Shown in pieces: positions 24,218 through 33,525 of a DNA stretch of 64,000 bases. The notes below the pieces were generated by a model that saw only the letters and a program-made list of their open reading frames with translations, searched no databases and was not told the DNA's origin. Source of the stretch: Campylobacter sp. CCUG 57310 (GTDB lineage Bacteria > Campylobacterota > Campylobacteria > Campylobacterales > Campylobacteraceae). The stretch lies in the NCBI RefSeq assembly GCF_013201975.1, contig NZ_CP053845.1, forward strand, positions 1,178,001-1,242,000, given 5' to 3'. The first letter of the stretch is position 1; every line of letters starts with the position of its first letter. Made by a program: the position numbers and the translations under genes.

Positions 24218-26245
24218 TCAAAGACTTATCTCTTTTATGTCCGCGATTTTTAAAAATTCCTTGTAAATTTGTCCGATTAGGGCGATACGATTCTTGCGAA
24301 TTTGCTCATTATCAACGTTTATCATAACCTTATCAAAGAAGCCGTCAATCACGCACTTTAATCCAAACAGACTTTGCAAGCGCTCCTTATAAGGCTCATC
24401 TTTGCTTATAGCCTCTTTAAATTTCGCTTGAAGCTCTTTTTCGGCATCGCTTTCAAACAAGGCTTCATTAACCAAGCCTATCTCTTCGTCTTTAATGATA
24501 TTTGCAAGGCGTTTAAAGGTGCTGAAATTCTCTCTAAAATCACTCGCCGCACTAATTTCACTAAGCGCATTTATGGCTTCACACTGAGCTAATATATCCT
24601 TTTTCTCGCTTGCTATACAAGCTTTGATGATGGAAGGATTGACGTCAAAAAATGTATAAAGCCTATCAAATATAAAATTTTCAAGCGTTTTTAGATCAAA
24701 TTTAGCATAATTTGGCGCAAGCGAGCTAAGAATTTCGCTCACGTTAAATTTAAGCCCTTCATTTAGCACAATCCTTATAATGCCGTTTGCGGCGCGGCGC
24801 AAAGCGTATGGATCTTTATTCCCGCTTGGAATTTTGCCTACGCTAAATAGCCCCATGAGCGTATCGATCTTTGCGCTTATCGCAACAACCGAACCAAATA
24901 CACCGCTTGGACACCGGCTATTTTCACCACTTGGCAGATATTGCTCGGATATCGCCAAACTTACCGCCCCACTCTCGCCCTTGGCCCTTGCGTAGTATCC
25001 GCCCATCACGCCTTGCAGCTCAGGAAATTCATAAACCATCTGCGTTGTCAAATCAGCCTTGCTAAGCATTACCGCTCTTTCAAGCAAAGCTTCATAATTC
25101 TCGCCCACCTCGGTCTTTAACCTAACCGCATAAATTTTAGCCAGCTCATGAGCCGCCTTAAGCTCTCTTAACTCTTTATCGTAAGTGCTTCCAAGCTCTT
25201 TTAGATATGTTATGTTTTTAAGCTTTTCAGGGCTAAAATCAGCCGCCAAATCGCTTTGCCAAAAGAACATAGCATCGCTTAGTCTTGCGCGAAGCACTTT
25301 TTCGTTACCTCTTATAATAAGCGCATAGTCATCGCATATCGCGTTACTTACAACTACAAAATGATTGCTTAGTTTGCCGTTTTTAAATACCGGGAAATAG
25401 CGTTGGTTTTCTTTCATGGAAGTAATGATAACCTCGCTTGGCACTTCTAAAAATTTTGCGTCAAACCCGCCAAGCAAAGCGGTCGGAAATTCAGTAATCG
25501 CCACAACCTCATCAAGCAAAGCCTCATCTATCTCTATGCTAAAGCCGCTTTCTTGCTCTACACTCTTAAACTGAGCGAGAATTTTCTGCCTGCGAGCTTC
25601 TTGATCTAAAATCACGCCTATCTTATCCATGCTATCAAAGTATTCGCGAGCGTTTTTTACACTAAATTTCTCATAGCTAACGCTTCTGTGCTGATAGATG
25701 CTATTTGATGACGCCACGTCAAATTTATTAAACTCAACAACTTCACCGTCAAGCAGACAAAGAAACGATCTAATCGGACGGATAAACTCGAATTTGCCTT
25801 CTCCCCAGCGCATTGATTTGCCAAAATTTAGGCTTAGTAAAAATTTCTCTATCATATCACCAAGTAGCTCTTTACTAGGTCTTCCTTCAACCGGCTTTTT
25901 ATGATACAAAACTTCTTTGCCGTTTATCATCTCAAATTTCAGCTCACCAATATCTATACCGCACTTTTTAGCAAAGCTAAGCGCAGCAGGCGTAAATTCG
26001 CCATCTTTCATCGCGACTTGCTTTGGAGCGCCTATAAATTCGGCAAATCCATCAGGCTGCTTAATCGCAAATTCAGGATGATAAAAGACAATCCTTCTAG
26101 GTGTGTAATAAAACTCACACTCGCTTTTTAGGCTATTTTCAGCCAGCACCTCTTGCCATTTGGTCTTGATATTTCCCGCCTCTTTCAAAAACGGAATCGC
26201 CGGCAACTCTTCAACGCCGATTTCAATTAAAAGCTCTTTTTTCAT
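24218..26245 (-). CDS. glyS: Glycine--tRNA ligase beta subunit
   Basis: This is the 675-residue beta chain of the bacterial alpha2beta2 glycyl-tRNA synthetase, needed for tRNA binding. Family features include the N-terminal LLIEIGVEELPAIPF, YYTPRRIVFY, MRWGEGKFEFIRPIRS near residue 140, SMKENQRYFPVF near residue 280, MGGYYARAKGE, and GNKDPYALRRAANGIIRI near residue 480, with the C-terminal anticodon-binding-like DALR region. The alpha subunit gene (glyQ) is not in the window. The ATG at 26245 follows AAAGAGAG. Confidence 0.96.
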   Translation of the reverse strand: MKKELLIEIGVEELPAIPFLKEAGNIKTKWQEVLAENSLKSECEFYYTPRRIVFYHPEFAIKQPDGFAEFIGAPKQVAMKDGEFTPAALSFAKKCGIDIGELKFEMINGKEVLYHKKPVEGRPSKELLGDMIEKFLLSLNFGKSMRWGEGKFEFIRPIRSFLCLLDGEVVEFNKFDVASSNSIYQHRSVSYEKFSVKNAREYFDSMDKIGVILDQEARRQKILAQFKSVEQESGFSIEIDEALLDEVVAITEFPTALLGGFDAKFLEVPSEVIITSMKENQRYFPVFKNGKLSNHFVVVSNAICDDYALIIRGNEKVLRARLSDAMFFWQSDLAADFSPEKLKNITYLKELGSTYDKELRELKAAHELAKIYAVRLKTEVGENYEALLERAVMLSKADLTTQMVYEFPELQGVMGGYYARAKGESGAVSLAISEQYLPSGENSRCPSGVFGSVVAISAKIDTLMGLFSVGKIPSGNKDPYALRRAANGIIRIVLNEGLKFNVSEILSSLAPNYAKFDLKTLENFIFDRLYTFFDVNPSIIKACIASEKKDILAQCEAINALSEISAASDFRENFSTFKRLANIIKDEEIGLVNEALFESDAEKELQAKFKEAISKDEPYKERLQSLFGLKCVIDGFFDKVMINVDNEQIRKNRIALIGQIYKEFLKIADIKEISL

Positions 26246-26257
26246 AACTCACTCTCT

Positions 26258-26386
26258 TTAAATTTCATCTTTTTTATTAAGTTTTCTTTTTTCATTTTTA
26301 TCTCTCACCTGCACGACAAATCCGCGCACCAAAAACACCATAAAAAGCACAAAAGCAACCAGTATCAAGCCATCAAGCAACGCCAT
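26258..26386 (-). CDS. Single-helix small membrane protein (42 residues)
   Basis: This short gene lies between the nuclease gene and glyS. Its ATG at 26386 overlaps the nuclease stop as TGATG, so it is translationally coupled, and it ends 12 bp before glyS. The product is one hydrophobic helix (LILVAFVLFMVFLVRGFVV) followed by a basic tail (RDKNEKRKLNKKDE) that would stay in the cytoplasm. No family recognised. The coupling at both ends argues that it is real. Confidence 0.6.
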   Translation of the reverse strand: MALLDGLILVAFVLFMVFLVRGFVVQVRDKNEKRKLNKKDEI

Positions 26387-27729
26387 CACTCGACCACCAA
26401 CTGAATTTCGCCTTTATAAACCCCCACGCGCACGGCTTTAAATTCCGCATTTTTTGTATCGGCCAATTTGCCTTTAGGGCTATAAACCCTAACGCTTCCG
26501 TAAGGCGTGATGAGTCTGCCTTTTTTTATCTCGCCTGAAATGCTTTCTATCACGTCTCCGGCTCTGGCTTCATTTAGCCTGCTAGCGCTTAGCATTTGCG
26601 TTTTGACATCGGCAAGCTTATCGTGCATTTTAACCACTCTCATGGAATTTACCTCAAGAGCGCCTTTAAATTCGCCGATACTATTTACGACCACGTCCAT
26701 TACGCTTCCGAGCAAATAGCTATTATCAGGGTCATATACGTAAATTCCGCGTCTGTTTTGCGATATGATAAAGCCTTTTTTATCCTTGTATATGACGCAA
26801 ACTTTCTCAAGCTCATAAGGTGCTTTGCTTGGGTTGTTAAAAAGAGTATCGATACTTGCTTTAGTAAATTCATTTGCCTTTTTGCCAATGCTAATTTTAA
26901 ATCTAAGCGGAAAATGATCGGAATTTAGTCCCGCAATCTTTTCGCCGAATTTTGGCTTTGAATTGGCAAAATTTAGAGGTTTTATGACTTCAAAACTGCC
27001 ATAAACATACTCTATACCTCTTTTATCAAACATACTTTTTGACATCACGACGTGATCAATTGGGCTTAAATTTATATGCGAATATCTTTCATCTTTTGGC
27101 AAAAACTCCCACAAATCGCTCATCTGCCTGCTAATCAGTATATCGTTTAGCAAAGATTTCTCTCCGTATGGAGTGTTAAAATCACCCAGCAAAATAGCGT
27201 TTTTATCCTCTTGTATAGCGTTTTTGAGCGTTCTAAAGGCTGCTTGTCTGCTTTTAAGCGAGTTTTTTTGCGCAGGCATATGATTTACATATACGCTAAA
27301 AACCTCGCCGTCAAGCTCAAAATCAACCATTACGATATCTCTTGTTTTTACGTTTGGCACTTTGAAAATTTGAGTTTTAAGCGGCTTTATTTTTGACAAA
27401 AGCCCAAGCCCTATAGGCGCTCTTTTATCCTTTGAAAAGGCAAAATATTTATACCCCGTCTGCCTCATAAGCTCTTTTAAAATTTCTTCATTTTCTATCT
27501 CTTGAAGCGCTATTATATCGGCATCAAGTCTTTTTATATCCTCTTTGATACGGTCAAATTTAGCGTTTGCCTCTTTTAAATTCCATGCCGATTTACCGAT
27601 CACAAAGTCTTTATACTCGCTTCCGTCGTTTTTAGCGTCAAAGAGATTTTCGACATTGTAAGTCGCTATGCTAAGCTCGCTAGCCAAAGCAAAAGCGGTA
27701 GCAACTAAAAAAAGTAAGAATTTTTTCAA
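26386..27729 (-). CDS. Exported endonuclease/exonuclease/phosphatase-family protein
   Basis: This 447-residue protein has a signal peptide (about residues 1-16) and a DNase I-like EEP domain: YNVENLFDAKND, ADIIALQEIENEEIL, ILLGDFNTPYG near residue 185, and the closing SDHFPLRF near residue 265. A ~160-residue C-terminal extension has two beta-rich segments (KKGFIISQNRRGIYVYD, ITPYGSVRVYSP) reminiscent of nucleic-acid-binding folds. It probably degrades extracellular or periplasmic DNA. The start is TTG at 27729 after AAGGAAC, overlapping the trmL stop. Confidence 0.85.
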   Translation of the reverse strand: MKKFLLFLVATAFALASELSIATYNVENLFDAKNDGSEYKDFVIGKSAWNLKEANAKFDRIKEDIKRLDADIIALQEIENEEILKELMRQTGYKYFAFSKDKRAPIGLGLLSKIKPLKTQIFKVPNVKTRDIVMVDFELDGEVFSVYVNHMPAQKNSLKSRQAAFRTLKNAIQEDKNAILLGDFNTPYGEKSLLNDILISRQMSDLWEFLPKDERYSHINLSPIDHVVMSKSMFDKRGIEYVYGSFEVIKPLNFANSKPKFGEKIAGLNSDHFPLRFKISIGKKANEFTKASIDTLFNNPSKAPYELEKVCVIYKDKKGFIISQNRRGIYVYDPDNSYLLGSVMDVVVNSIGEFKGALEVNSMRVVKMHDKLADVKTQMLSASRLNEARAGDVIESISGEIKKGRLITPYGSVRVYSPKGKLADTKNAEFKAVRVGVYKGEIQLVVE

Positions 27730-28205
27730 ATAGTGTTCCTTAAATCAAATTTATCTATATTTTGGCGTATTGCTTCGTATGTGATAATTCCTGCGCTCGT
27801 GGCCAAATTTAAGCTTCTTCCGAGCTTTCCCATAGGAATAGTTATAGCGTTGGCGAAATTTCTTTGCATAAGCTGCATAGGAAGCCCCGTACTCTCACCT
27901 CCAAAAAATATAAAATCTCCTTCTTTAAATTCAACGTCAAAATAAAATCTATCCGTCTTTGTCGTAGCGTAAAAAAACCTATCTTCAAATTTTGCATTTG
28001 CGTGCAAAAACTCATCCAAGCTCTCCCAAACGCTAAGCTTTAAATCCTTCCAGTAATCAAGTCCCGCTCGTCTAACGGCTTTTTCGCTTAGATCAAACAC
28101 GGTTGGCTTAATGATGTGCAAATTCAAATTCGCATTGACGCACATTCTACCTATGGAGCCTGTGTTTTGAGGAATTTGCGGACTTACAAGAACGATGTTA
28201 AACAT
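27726..28205 (-). CDS. trmL: tRNA (cytidine/uridine-34-2'-O)-methyltransferase TrmL
   Basis: This 159-residue SPOUT-class methyltransferase forms the 2'-O-methyl mark at the wobble base of tRNA-Leu. Visible motifs are NTGSIGRMCVNANLNLHII at the N-terminus and the knotted SAM site: FGGESTGLP near residue 105, IPMGKLGRSLNLATSAGI near residue 125. Length is as expected. It shares a 1-bp overlap with the purU stop and continues directly into the nuclease gene. Confidence 0.92.
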   Translation of the reverse strand: MFNIVLVSPQIPQNTGSIGRMCVNANLNLHIIKPTVFDLSEKAVRRAGLDYWKDLKLSVWESLDEFLHANAKFEDRFFYATTKTDRFYFDVEFKEGDFIFFGGESTGLPMQLMQRNFANAITIPMGKLGRSLNLATSAGIITYEAIRQNIDKFDLRNTI

Positions 28206-29038
28206 TAAAAGACTATAACCTTATTTTTATGCACGAAAAGTCTATCTTCCAAGGCAAGATCAAGTGCTGCCGAAAGCACGTTTTTCTCGCAACTTCTGCC
28301 TGCTTTTTGCATCTGTTGCCAGCTCATTTCGTGATTTACGCTAATAACGTCTTGAGCGATTATCGGACCCTCATCAAGATCGTCATTTACAAAATGCGCC
28401 GTAGCACCGATGATCTTAACTCCTCTTTCATAAGCTTGCTTATAAGGATTTGCGCCGATAAATGCGGGCAGGAACGAATGATGTATGTTGATAATTTGCT
28501 TTGGATAACGCTTAACGAAATTCGGCGATAAAATTCTCATATATTTTGCCAAAACAGCATAATCAAATTTATACTTACCCATAGTCTCAAGCACCAATTC
28601 TTCGTGCTTATCGCGCTCTATACCGTCTGCGTTGATATAGTGAAACGGGATATCAAATCTGCTTACAAGCTCTTTTAAATTTTCGCGATTTGCGATGACC
28701 GCAAGGATATTTGCATTTAGCTCGCCGCTATCGAATTTTATAAGTAGATCGCCGATACAATGCGCTTCCTTAGTCGCTAAGATAATGATATTTTTCTTAG
28801 TAGCCTCGATGCACTCTATGATAGCACCCTTTGGTAAAAACGCCTCAAGCGTGCCAACAAATTCGGCAGTCTTAACCTCGCCTGCAAGCGAAGCCCGCAT
28901 GAAAAATCTATTGCTGTCATAATCGACAAATTCGTTATTAGTTTCGATATTAAGGTGGTATTTAAAAACCACATCGCAAATTCTATAAATCAAGCCCTTT
29001 TCGTCTTGACACTCAATTTTAAGTATGTATTTTTTCAT
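28205..29038 (-). CDS. purU: Formyltetrahydrofolate deformylase PurU
   Basis: PurU hydrolyses 10-formyl-THF to THF and formate, balancing the one-carbon pool. The 277 residues start with an ACT-type regulatory domain (DEKGLIYRICDVVFKYHLNIE) and continue with the formyltransferase-like catalytic domain: IPFHYI, NIHHSFLPAFIGANPYKQA near residue 200 with the active-site histidine, and GATAHFVNDDLDEGPII with the catalytic aspartate. In C. jejuni the same gene also lies next to cca. Confidence 0.95.
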   Translation of the reverse strand: MKKYILKIECQDEKGLIYRICDVVFKYHLNIETNNEFVDYDSNRFFMRASLAGEVKTAEFVGTLEAFLPKGAIIECIEATKKNIIILATKEAHCIGDLLIKFDSGELNANILAVIANRENLKELVSRFDIPFHYINADGIERDKHEELVLETMGKYKFDYAVLAKYMRILSPNFVKRYPKQIINIHHSFLPAFIGANPYKQAYERGVKIIGATAHFVNDDLDEGPIIAQDVISVNHEMSWQQMQKAGRSCEKNVLSAALDLALEDRLFVHKNKVIVF

Positions 29039-29116
29039 CTAACCTCTTTTAAATAAGCTCTGATTTTAGCTAAATTGCGCTTTTATATCTATTAAATGGA
29101 GGTTTATTTTAAAAAT

Positions 29117-30271
29117 TTAGCGAGCAAAATCTTTTAAAAATTCATCTATGGCTAGCCTTTGGCGCCTTAAAATTTCAGCTGCGATCTGCTCGTTTTTAAA
29201 GCCCTCTTTTATAACGGCTGCAGAGTCTATTTTGGTGTCAAATTTCTTATCATATATGCCAAATTTCTTGGCTCTTTTTACAAGACTAGCCGAATTTAGC
29301 CCGAGCCACTCTTTAAGTGGCATTTTAAGAGAAATTTCCAAAAGCTCCTTATCGCTTACCCTACGGCTAAAAAACGGCTGAGTAAAGCAAGCCTTAAAGC
29401 TATTTGGCAAATTTAGCTCCTTTAAAATTTGCTCTTTTAACTCAAACATACCTGCAAGCAGATACAAAAACTCACGCTCGTCTTTTTGAAATTTGATAGT
29501 GCTTGCTAGCTTTTTGATAAATTTATCAGCCTGATTGCGGCTTAAATTTAATCCAAAAAGAGCTTTAAAAAGCCCAAGCCTATATAGATATCTAGCTCCC
29601 ACATCTTGAAATTTGGCTCTAAAAAGCTTCATTAGCTCAGCTGATATCCTATCCTTGCTAAGATCGTCTATGCTAAGAGTTTTCATTAGTTTTAATGTCT
29701 TTGGTGCAACCATAAAATTTAGCCTAGCGCTAAACTGCACAGCCCTTAAAACTCTAAGACTATCTTCGCAAAATTTCTCATCATCAATATGCCTTAAAAC
29801 TCCCTTTTTAAGATCGCTCATCCCGCCGTTAAAGTCTAAAATTTCGCCGCTAAAGATGTTTATCATTATGGAGTTTATAGTAAAATCCCTGCGCTTTGAA
29901 GCCTGCTTTTCGTCATTACAGTAACTTACTTCAAACGCCTTATGACCATCGCCTACTTTACTTTCGGTGCGAGGCAAGGATAGATCAAAATTTTCAAATT
30001 TATAGACAAAGTAGCTTTTCCCAACTCCACTTGCACCGTTTTCATTCATCAAAGCATCAAATTTGGCAGGTTCAATATCATAAATTTCTATATCAAAGTC
30101 TGTTTTTTCGGGTTTAAATTTCGCTTTTAAGCCGGTAGCTCTAAGCTCGCCAAGAAGTATATCGCGCACAACTCCGCCTACCAGATATGCGCGATTGGTA
30201 TGAGGCGAGAGTATATCTCGCACTCTATTTAGTTCATTTAGTTTGGAGATTTTCGAGCCTATTTTCGACAT
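29117..30271 (-). CDS. cca: tRNA nucleotidyltransferase (CCA-adding enzyme)
   Basis: This enzyme adds or repairs the 3' CCA of tRNAs. Class II motifs are clear: YLVGGVVRDILLG (motif A), DFDIEIYD with the two catalytic aspartates, KRRDFTINSIM near residue 125, and EDSLRVLRAVQF near residue 160. The C-terminal half is helical. I use the ATG at 30271 (384 residues); a TTG 12 bp further upstream is possible. The start lies inside the end of the CiaD-like gene, so the two are coupled. Confidence 0.93.
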   Translation of the reverse strand: MSKIGSKISKLNELNRVRDILSPHTNRAYLVGGVVRDILLGELRATGLKAKFKPEKTDFDIEIYDIEPAKFDALMNENGASGVGKSYFVYKFENFDLSLPRTESKVGDGHKAFEVSYCNDEKQASKRRDFTINSIMINIFSGEILDFNGGMSDLKKGVLRHIDDEKFCEDSLRVLRAVQFSARLNFMVAPKTLKLMKTLSIDDLSKDRISAELMKLFRAKFQDVGARYLYRLGLFKALFGLNLSRNQADKFIKKLASTIKFQKDEREFLYLLAGMFELKEQILKELNLPNSFKACFTQPFFSRRVSDKELLEISLKMPLKEWLGLNSASLVKRAKKFGIYDKKFDTKIDSAAVIKEGFKNEQIAAEILRRQRLAIDEFLKDFAR

Positions 30272-30542
30272 TTGCAAGCACAAATTCCAAAAATTTTAGC
30301 GTAAGTTCAAGTCTGTCTTCTAAATTTTCCCTGCCGGTTGCGTTTAGTCCTTCAAAAAGCACTAAAATTCGCTCTTTGAGATTGCGTAAAAATATCTCTT
30401 CGCCGTTTATCTCGCCGTTAATTTTACTCTCTTCTATGATTATAGGTTGCCCTGCAGGCTCTTTTAGCCCATGCTCTTTAGCGTTTTCAAGCTCTGCGGC
30501 AACCTCGTCGATAGCCATTTTTGCAATATCTTCAAGTTTCAT
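30234..30542 (-). CDS. CiaD-like protein (Cj0788 position)
   Basis: This 102-residue soluble, helical protein has a variable N-terminal part and a strong C-terminal block (FLRNLKERILVLFEGLNA, LEDRLELTLKFLEFVLA). In C. jejuni the gene immediately before cca is Cj0788, encoding CiaD, a protein reported as a secreted invasion effector; position and the C-terminal block fit from memory. It is shorter than I recall for CiaD, mainly at the N-terminus. Start ATG at 30542 overlaps the preceding gene (ATGA). A secreted role in this species is not implied by sequence. Confidence 0.65.
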   Translation of the reverse strand: MKLEDIAKMAIDEVAAELENAKEHGLKEPAGQPIIIEESKINGEINGEEIFLRNLKERILVLFEGLNATGRENLEDRLELTLKFLEFVLANVENRLENLQTK

Positions 30543-30787
30543 ATCTTAATCAGCCACCTTTTAAATTCATTTATCTCTTCGCTTGTTTTCATGTTTATAA
30601 AAAAATCCCGCATCTGTTCATTTACGCTCTTATCGCGTTTTCTAAGACCGCTAAGACGCTTAATGGCGTTTAGGGCGTCCTTATTATCAGGGCTTGCTTT
30701 AAGAATGTTTCTATAAACCAAAAGCGCATCATCTTTAAGCCCTTGGGCCTCATATATCAAAGCTTCGGTTATCGTATTTTTCATCAT
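30539..30787 (-). CDS. Small TPR-like helical protein
   Basis: The product is 82 residues with one recognisable TPR-like repeat ([27 protein letters not shown], then [10 protein letters not shown]) and a C-terminal helix ([14 protein letters not shown]). It presumably mediates protein contacts. It starts at the ATG at 30787 inside the leuB stop region (TGATGATG) and overlaps the CiaD-like gene by ATGA, in the same order as C. jejuni Cj0787-Cj0788-cca. Confidence 0.75.
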   Translation of the reverse strand: MMKNTITEALIYEAQGLKDDALLVYRNILKASPDNKDALNAIKRLSGLRKRDKSVNEQMRDFFINMKTSEEINEFKRWLIKI

Positions 30788-31851
30788 GCGTCTATAAAAT
30801 CAACTATAATTCCGCCCATTTCGCTTGTAGAGCAGACCTCTTTAGCGCCAAATTCGGCTATATCTTTTGTCCTATAGCCCTCTGCAAGTGCTTTTTGCAC
30901 GGCATTTTCTATGTCTTTTGCAGCCTCTTCTTCGCCAAATGAATATCTAAGCAACATTGCGGCGCTTAATATCGTAGCGATAGGATTTGCTATGCCCTGT
31001 CCTGCGATATCGGGAGCCGATCCGTGGATAGGCTCGTAAATGCCTACCTTGCCGCCTATGCTCGCACTTGGAAGCAATCCTATCGAGCCTACTACCATGC
31101 TTGCCTCATCGCTTAATATATCACCGAATAAATTTTCAGTAAGTATCACGTCAAATTGGCGCGGGTTTCTTACCATCTGCATAGCCGCGTTATCCACATA
31201 CATAAAATCAAGCTTCACCTCAGGATAGCTCTTGGCAACTTCGGCAACCGTTTCCCGCCAAAGCTGACTGGTCTCAAGGACGTTTGCCTTATCAACCATA
31301 CAGACGTGTTTCTTGCGACTCATCGCCGCTTCAAAGGCAACCTTTGCTATGCGCTCAATTTCAGGCTTTGTATATATCATGGTGTTAAAAGCGCTACCGT
31401 CTTTCTTCTCACGAGGCTGTCCAAAGTAAATTCCTCCAGTTAGCTCGCGAACTACTATAAAATCCACATTTTGAAGCACGCTTGGCTTAAGAGTGCTGGC
31501 ATCCACAAGCTCGTCAAATACAAATGCAGGACGCAAATTTGCGTAAGCACCAAGTTCTTTTCTAAGCTTTAAAAGTCCGCTTTCAGGGCGCAAATGGCGA
31601 GGCATATTATCCCATTTATCTCCGCCTATCGCTCCAAAAAGTACCGCATCGCTATTTAGCGCACCTTGCAGTGTAACATCGGGAAGTGGCTCTTTAAAAA
31701 CATCAATCGCGGCTCCGCCCATTAAGAAAAACTCGTAATTAAGCTCAAATCCGTGCTTTGCACTAACCACATCAAGAACCCTTACAGCCTCATCTACTAT
31801 CTCAGGACCGATCCCGTCGCCTTTAATTACCGCAATATTATATCTCTTCAT
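30784..31851 (-). CDS. leuB: 3-isopropylmalate dehydrogenase LeuB
   Basis: LeuB oxidises and decarboxylates 3-isopropylmalate in leucine synthesis using NAD+. The 355 residues carry [59 protein letters not shown] near residue 135, and the NAD-binding [18 protein letters not shown] near residue 280. The start overlaps the leuD stop by 1 bp. Only leuD and leuB are here; leuA and leuC are not in the window. Confidence 0.97.
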   Translation of the reverse strand: MKRYNIAVIKGDGIGPEIVDEAVRVLDVVSAKHGFELNYEFFLMGGAAIDVFKEPLPDVTLQGALNSDAVLFGAIGGDKWDNMPRHLRPESGLLKLRKELGAYANLRPAFVFDELVDASTLKPSVLQNVDFIVVRELTGGIYFGQPREKKDGSAFNTMIYTKPEIERIAKVAFEAAMSRKKHVCMVDKANVLETSQLWRETVAEVAKSYPEVKLDFMYVDNAAMQMVRNPRQFDVILTENLFGDILSDEASMVVGSIGLLPSASIGGKVGIYEPIHGSAPDIAGQGIANPIATILSAAMLLRYSFGEEEAAKDIENAVQKALAEGYRTKDIAEFGAKEVCSTSEMGGIIVDFIDA

Positions 31852-32342
31852 TATTTTCCTTGTAAATTTTTCTTCGCATATTCGATAAGTCCGCCACTTT
31901 TTAAAAGCTCTTGCATAAATTCAGGTATCGGGCTGAATTTATACTCTTTTTTAGTGCTTAAATTTACTATCACGCCGCTATCAACGTCGATTTTAAGCTC
32001 ATCGCTCTCGTTTATCTCGTCAGTCTCGCTTATCTCTAGTATCAAAAGACCCGTATTAAAGCTATTTCTATAAAAAATTCTCGCATAAGATTTTGCTACT
32101 ATAGCTCCTATGCCTGCTGCCTTAAGAGCCAAAGGAGCATGCTCTCTACTGCTTCCGCAACCGAAATTTTCGCCCGCTACTATAATGTCGCCGTTTGAAA
32201 TTTTAGAGCTAAATTTAGGATCGGCATCTTCCATTATGTGCTTTGCAAGTTCATTTTCGTCAGAGGTGTTTAGATAGCGTGCGGCGATAATGATATCGGT
32301 ATCTATATTGTCGCCAAATTTCCAAACTTTACCTTGTTTCAT
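31851..32342 (-). CDS. leuD: 3-isopropylmalate dehydratase small subunit LeuD
   Basis: This is the small subunit of isopropylmalate isomerase; it swivels over the LeuC active site. The 163 residues contain [16 protein letters not shown] at the N-terminus and the substrate-binding [19 protein letters not shown] near residue 57, followed by SFNTGLLIL. It is the first gene of a tight run leuD-leuB-TPR-CiaD-like-cca. The upstream stretch 32343-32489 is AT-rich and probably holds the promoter; I saw no leader peptide or attenuator. Confidence 0.95.
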   Translation of the reverse strand: MKQGKVWKFGDNIDTDIIIAARYLNTSDENELAKHIMEDADPKFSSKISNGDIIVAGENFGCGSSREHAPLALKAAGIGAIVAKSYARIFYRNSFNTGLLILEISETDEINESDELKIDVDSGVIVNLSTKKEYKFSPIPEFMQELLKSGGLIEYAKKNLQGK

Positions 32343-32489
32343 ATCAAACCTTATCGTTAAATTTTGTTTGATTTTAACAAAATAAAGCTAAATAATTCAT
32401 CAAATATAATTAAGAATACCGAATAAAAGAGCTTTAAAAGCAATCTAAAAATCGCCTTTAAAGCCTTTAATAAGAAAGGATAAGCAAAT

Positions 32490-32666
32490 TTATCTTTTTA
32501 TGGAGCACTTGCCCATAAAATAGCATGCCGGGCAAAATCCCGTAAGCCCTACAATGATAGGCACAAGCCCTATCAAAGCCCAATAGCTTTTAAAAAAATA
32601 CCATATCAAAGCCATCAACAAAATTCCAAAAATCACTCTTATAGCTCTGCTTTTCGTGCTTAGCAT
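32490..32666 (-). CDS. DUF2892-type small inner-membrane protein
   Basis: This is a 58-residue membrane protein with two hydrophobic helices (IRVIFGILLMALIWYFF and GLVPIIVGLTGFCPACYFM) and the motif TGFCPACYFMGKCS. The TGFCP-x-x-x-x-x-G pattern is typical of DUF2892 (YgaP-type) proteins, which often accompany rhodanese or sulfur-handling genes; here three cysteines are present. AAAGGACA is the ribosome site of the ATG at 32666. It lies downstream of a Crp-family regulator on the same strand, so it may be controlled by it. Confidence 0.75.
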   Translation of the reverse strand: MLSTKSRAIRVIFGILLMALIWYFFKSYWALIGLVPIIVGLTGFCPACYFMGKCSIKR

Positions 32667-32797
32667 TTTATGTCCTTTGTTTTAGTTTATTAGAATGATA
32701 GCTAAAAACAAATTTTTTATCTGTAACATTATCACTTAATTTTAATCCATAAAAAAACATAAAGCGTATAAAGATAAATTTGCCTTTAAAAACAAAT

Positions 32798-33445
32798 TTA
32801 AAGAGTGCTATCAAGCAGATAAATTTTGCCTCTTTTTTGAGATATCGCTCCGCTTTTTTCCATCTCTTTTAATATCCTTGAAACGGCTTCACGCGCGCTT
32901 CCAAGGTGATTTGCAAGCTCTTCGTGAGTGATGGTTATTTCGCCGTTTTTAGAATTTTCCATTAAAAAATTTTTAACCCTACTTACAAGAGGCGCAAAGA
33001 GCGCTTGCTCCATAACGCTTATGGCAGCGGCAAACCTAGCAGAAATCAGACTAAGAGCATGATTTAGCACGCTTGCGTAGCTATTTTTAATATCTTTAAA
33101 AATTTGAATCGGTATAAGTATCGCCTCGACGTCTTCTTGTATGCTAAGCGTTATCTCGGTATCAAAAGAACTCATGGTGCAAGATGAACAAATAACGCAA
33201 TTATCGCCGCTTTCAAGCTTAAATATCGTTATCTCCTTGAGATTTTGAGAGGTTATAAACGCCCTTAAAACACCGCTTTTTACTATGATGTAACCGCAGT
33301 TTTCATCTTTGCTATATATCAAAGCTCCCTTTTTAAGTCTCTTTGCAACTGCGCTTTCATAAATTTTCTTAGCATCTGCCGGAGAAATTTCAAACCTATC
33401 TATAAACTCTTTATCTAAAATTTTCTTATCTTCTTTGCTTAGCAT
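32798..33445 (-). CDS. Crp/Fnr-family transcriptional regulator
   Basis: This 215-residue regulator has an N-terminal cyclic-nucleotide-binding-like beta barrel (IYSKDENCGYIIVKSGVLRAFI, then GDNCVICSSCTM with three cysteines near residues 85-90), a dimerisation helix, and a Crp-type HTH (ITHEELANHLGSAREAVSRILKEME near residue 175). The cysteines could hold a redox or metal sensor but do not form the Fnr N-terminal cluster pattern. I use the ATG at 33445. It diverges from the SLAC1-family pseudogene across an 80-bp gap that holds an inverted repeat. Confidence 0.87.
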   Translation of the reverse strand: MLSKEDKKILDKEFIDRFEISPADAKKIYESAVAKRLKKGALIYSKDENCGYIIVKSGVLRAFITSQNLKEITIFKLESGDNCVICSSCTMSSFDTEITLSIQEDVEAILIPIQIFKDIKNSYASVLNHALSLISARFAAAISVMEQALFAPLVSRVKNFLMENSKNGEITITHEELANHLGSAREAVSRILKEMEKSGAISQKRGKIYLLDSTL

Positions 33446-33455
33446 AACAATCCTT

Positions 33456-33470
33456 TGTGACAACGTCACT
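33456..33470. promoter_or_regulatory. Inverted repeat TGTGA-N5-TCAC between Crp-family gene and SLAC1 pseudogene
   Basis: GTGAC-AAC-GTCAC (33457-33469) is a perfect inverted repeat, lying 12 bp upstream of the regulator ATG. It resembles a Crp-type half-site pair but with 5 instead of 6 bp between TGTGA and TCAC. A similar site occurs at 47890-47906. It is a candidate autoregulatory operator for the adjacent regulator. Confidence 0.45.
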
Positions 33471-33525
33471 GAGAAATAGAGCCATTATAGGTAATATTGC
33501 ATAAAGATAAATTAAAAGGATTTTT

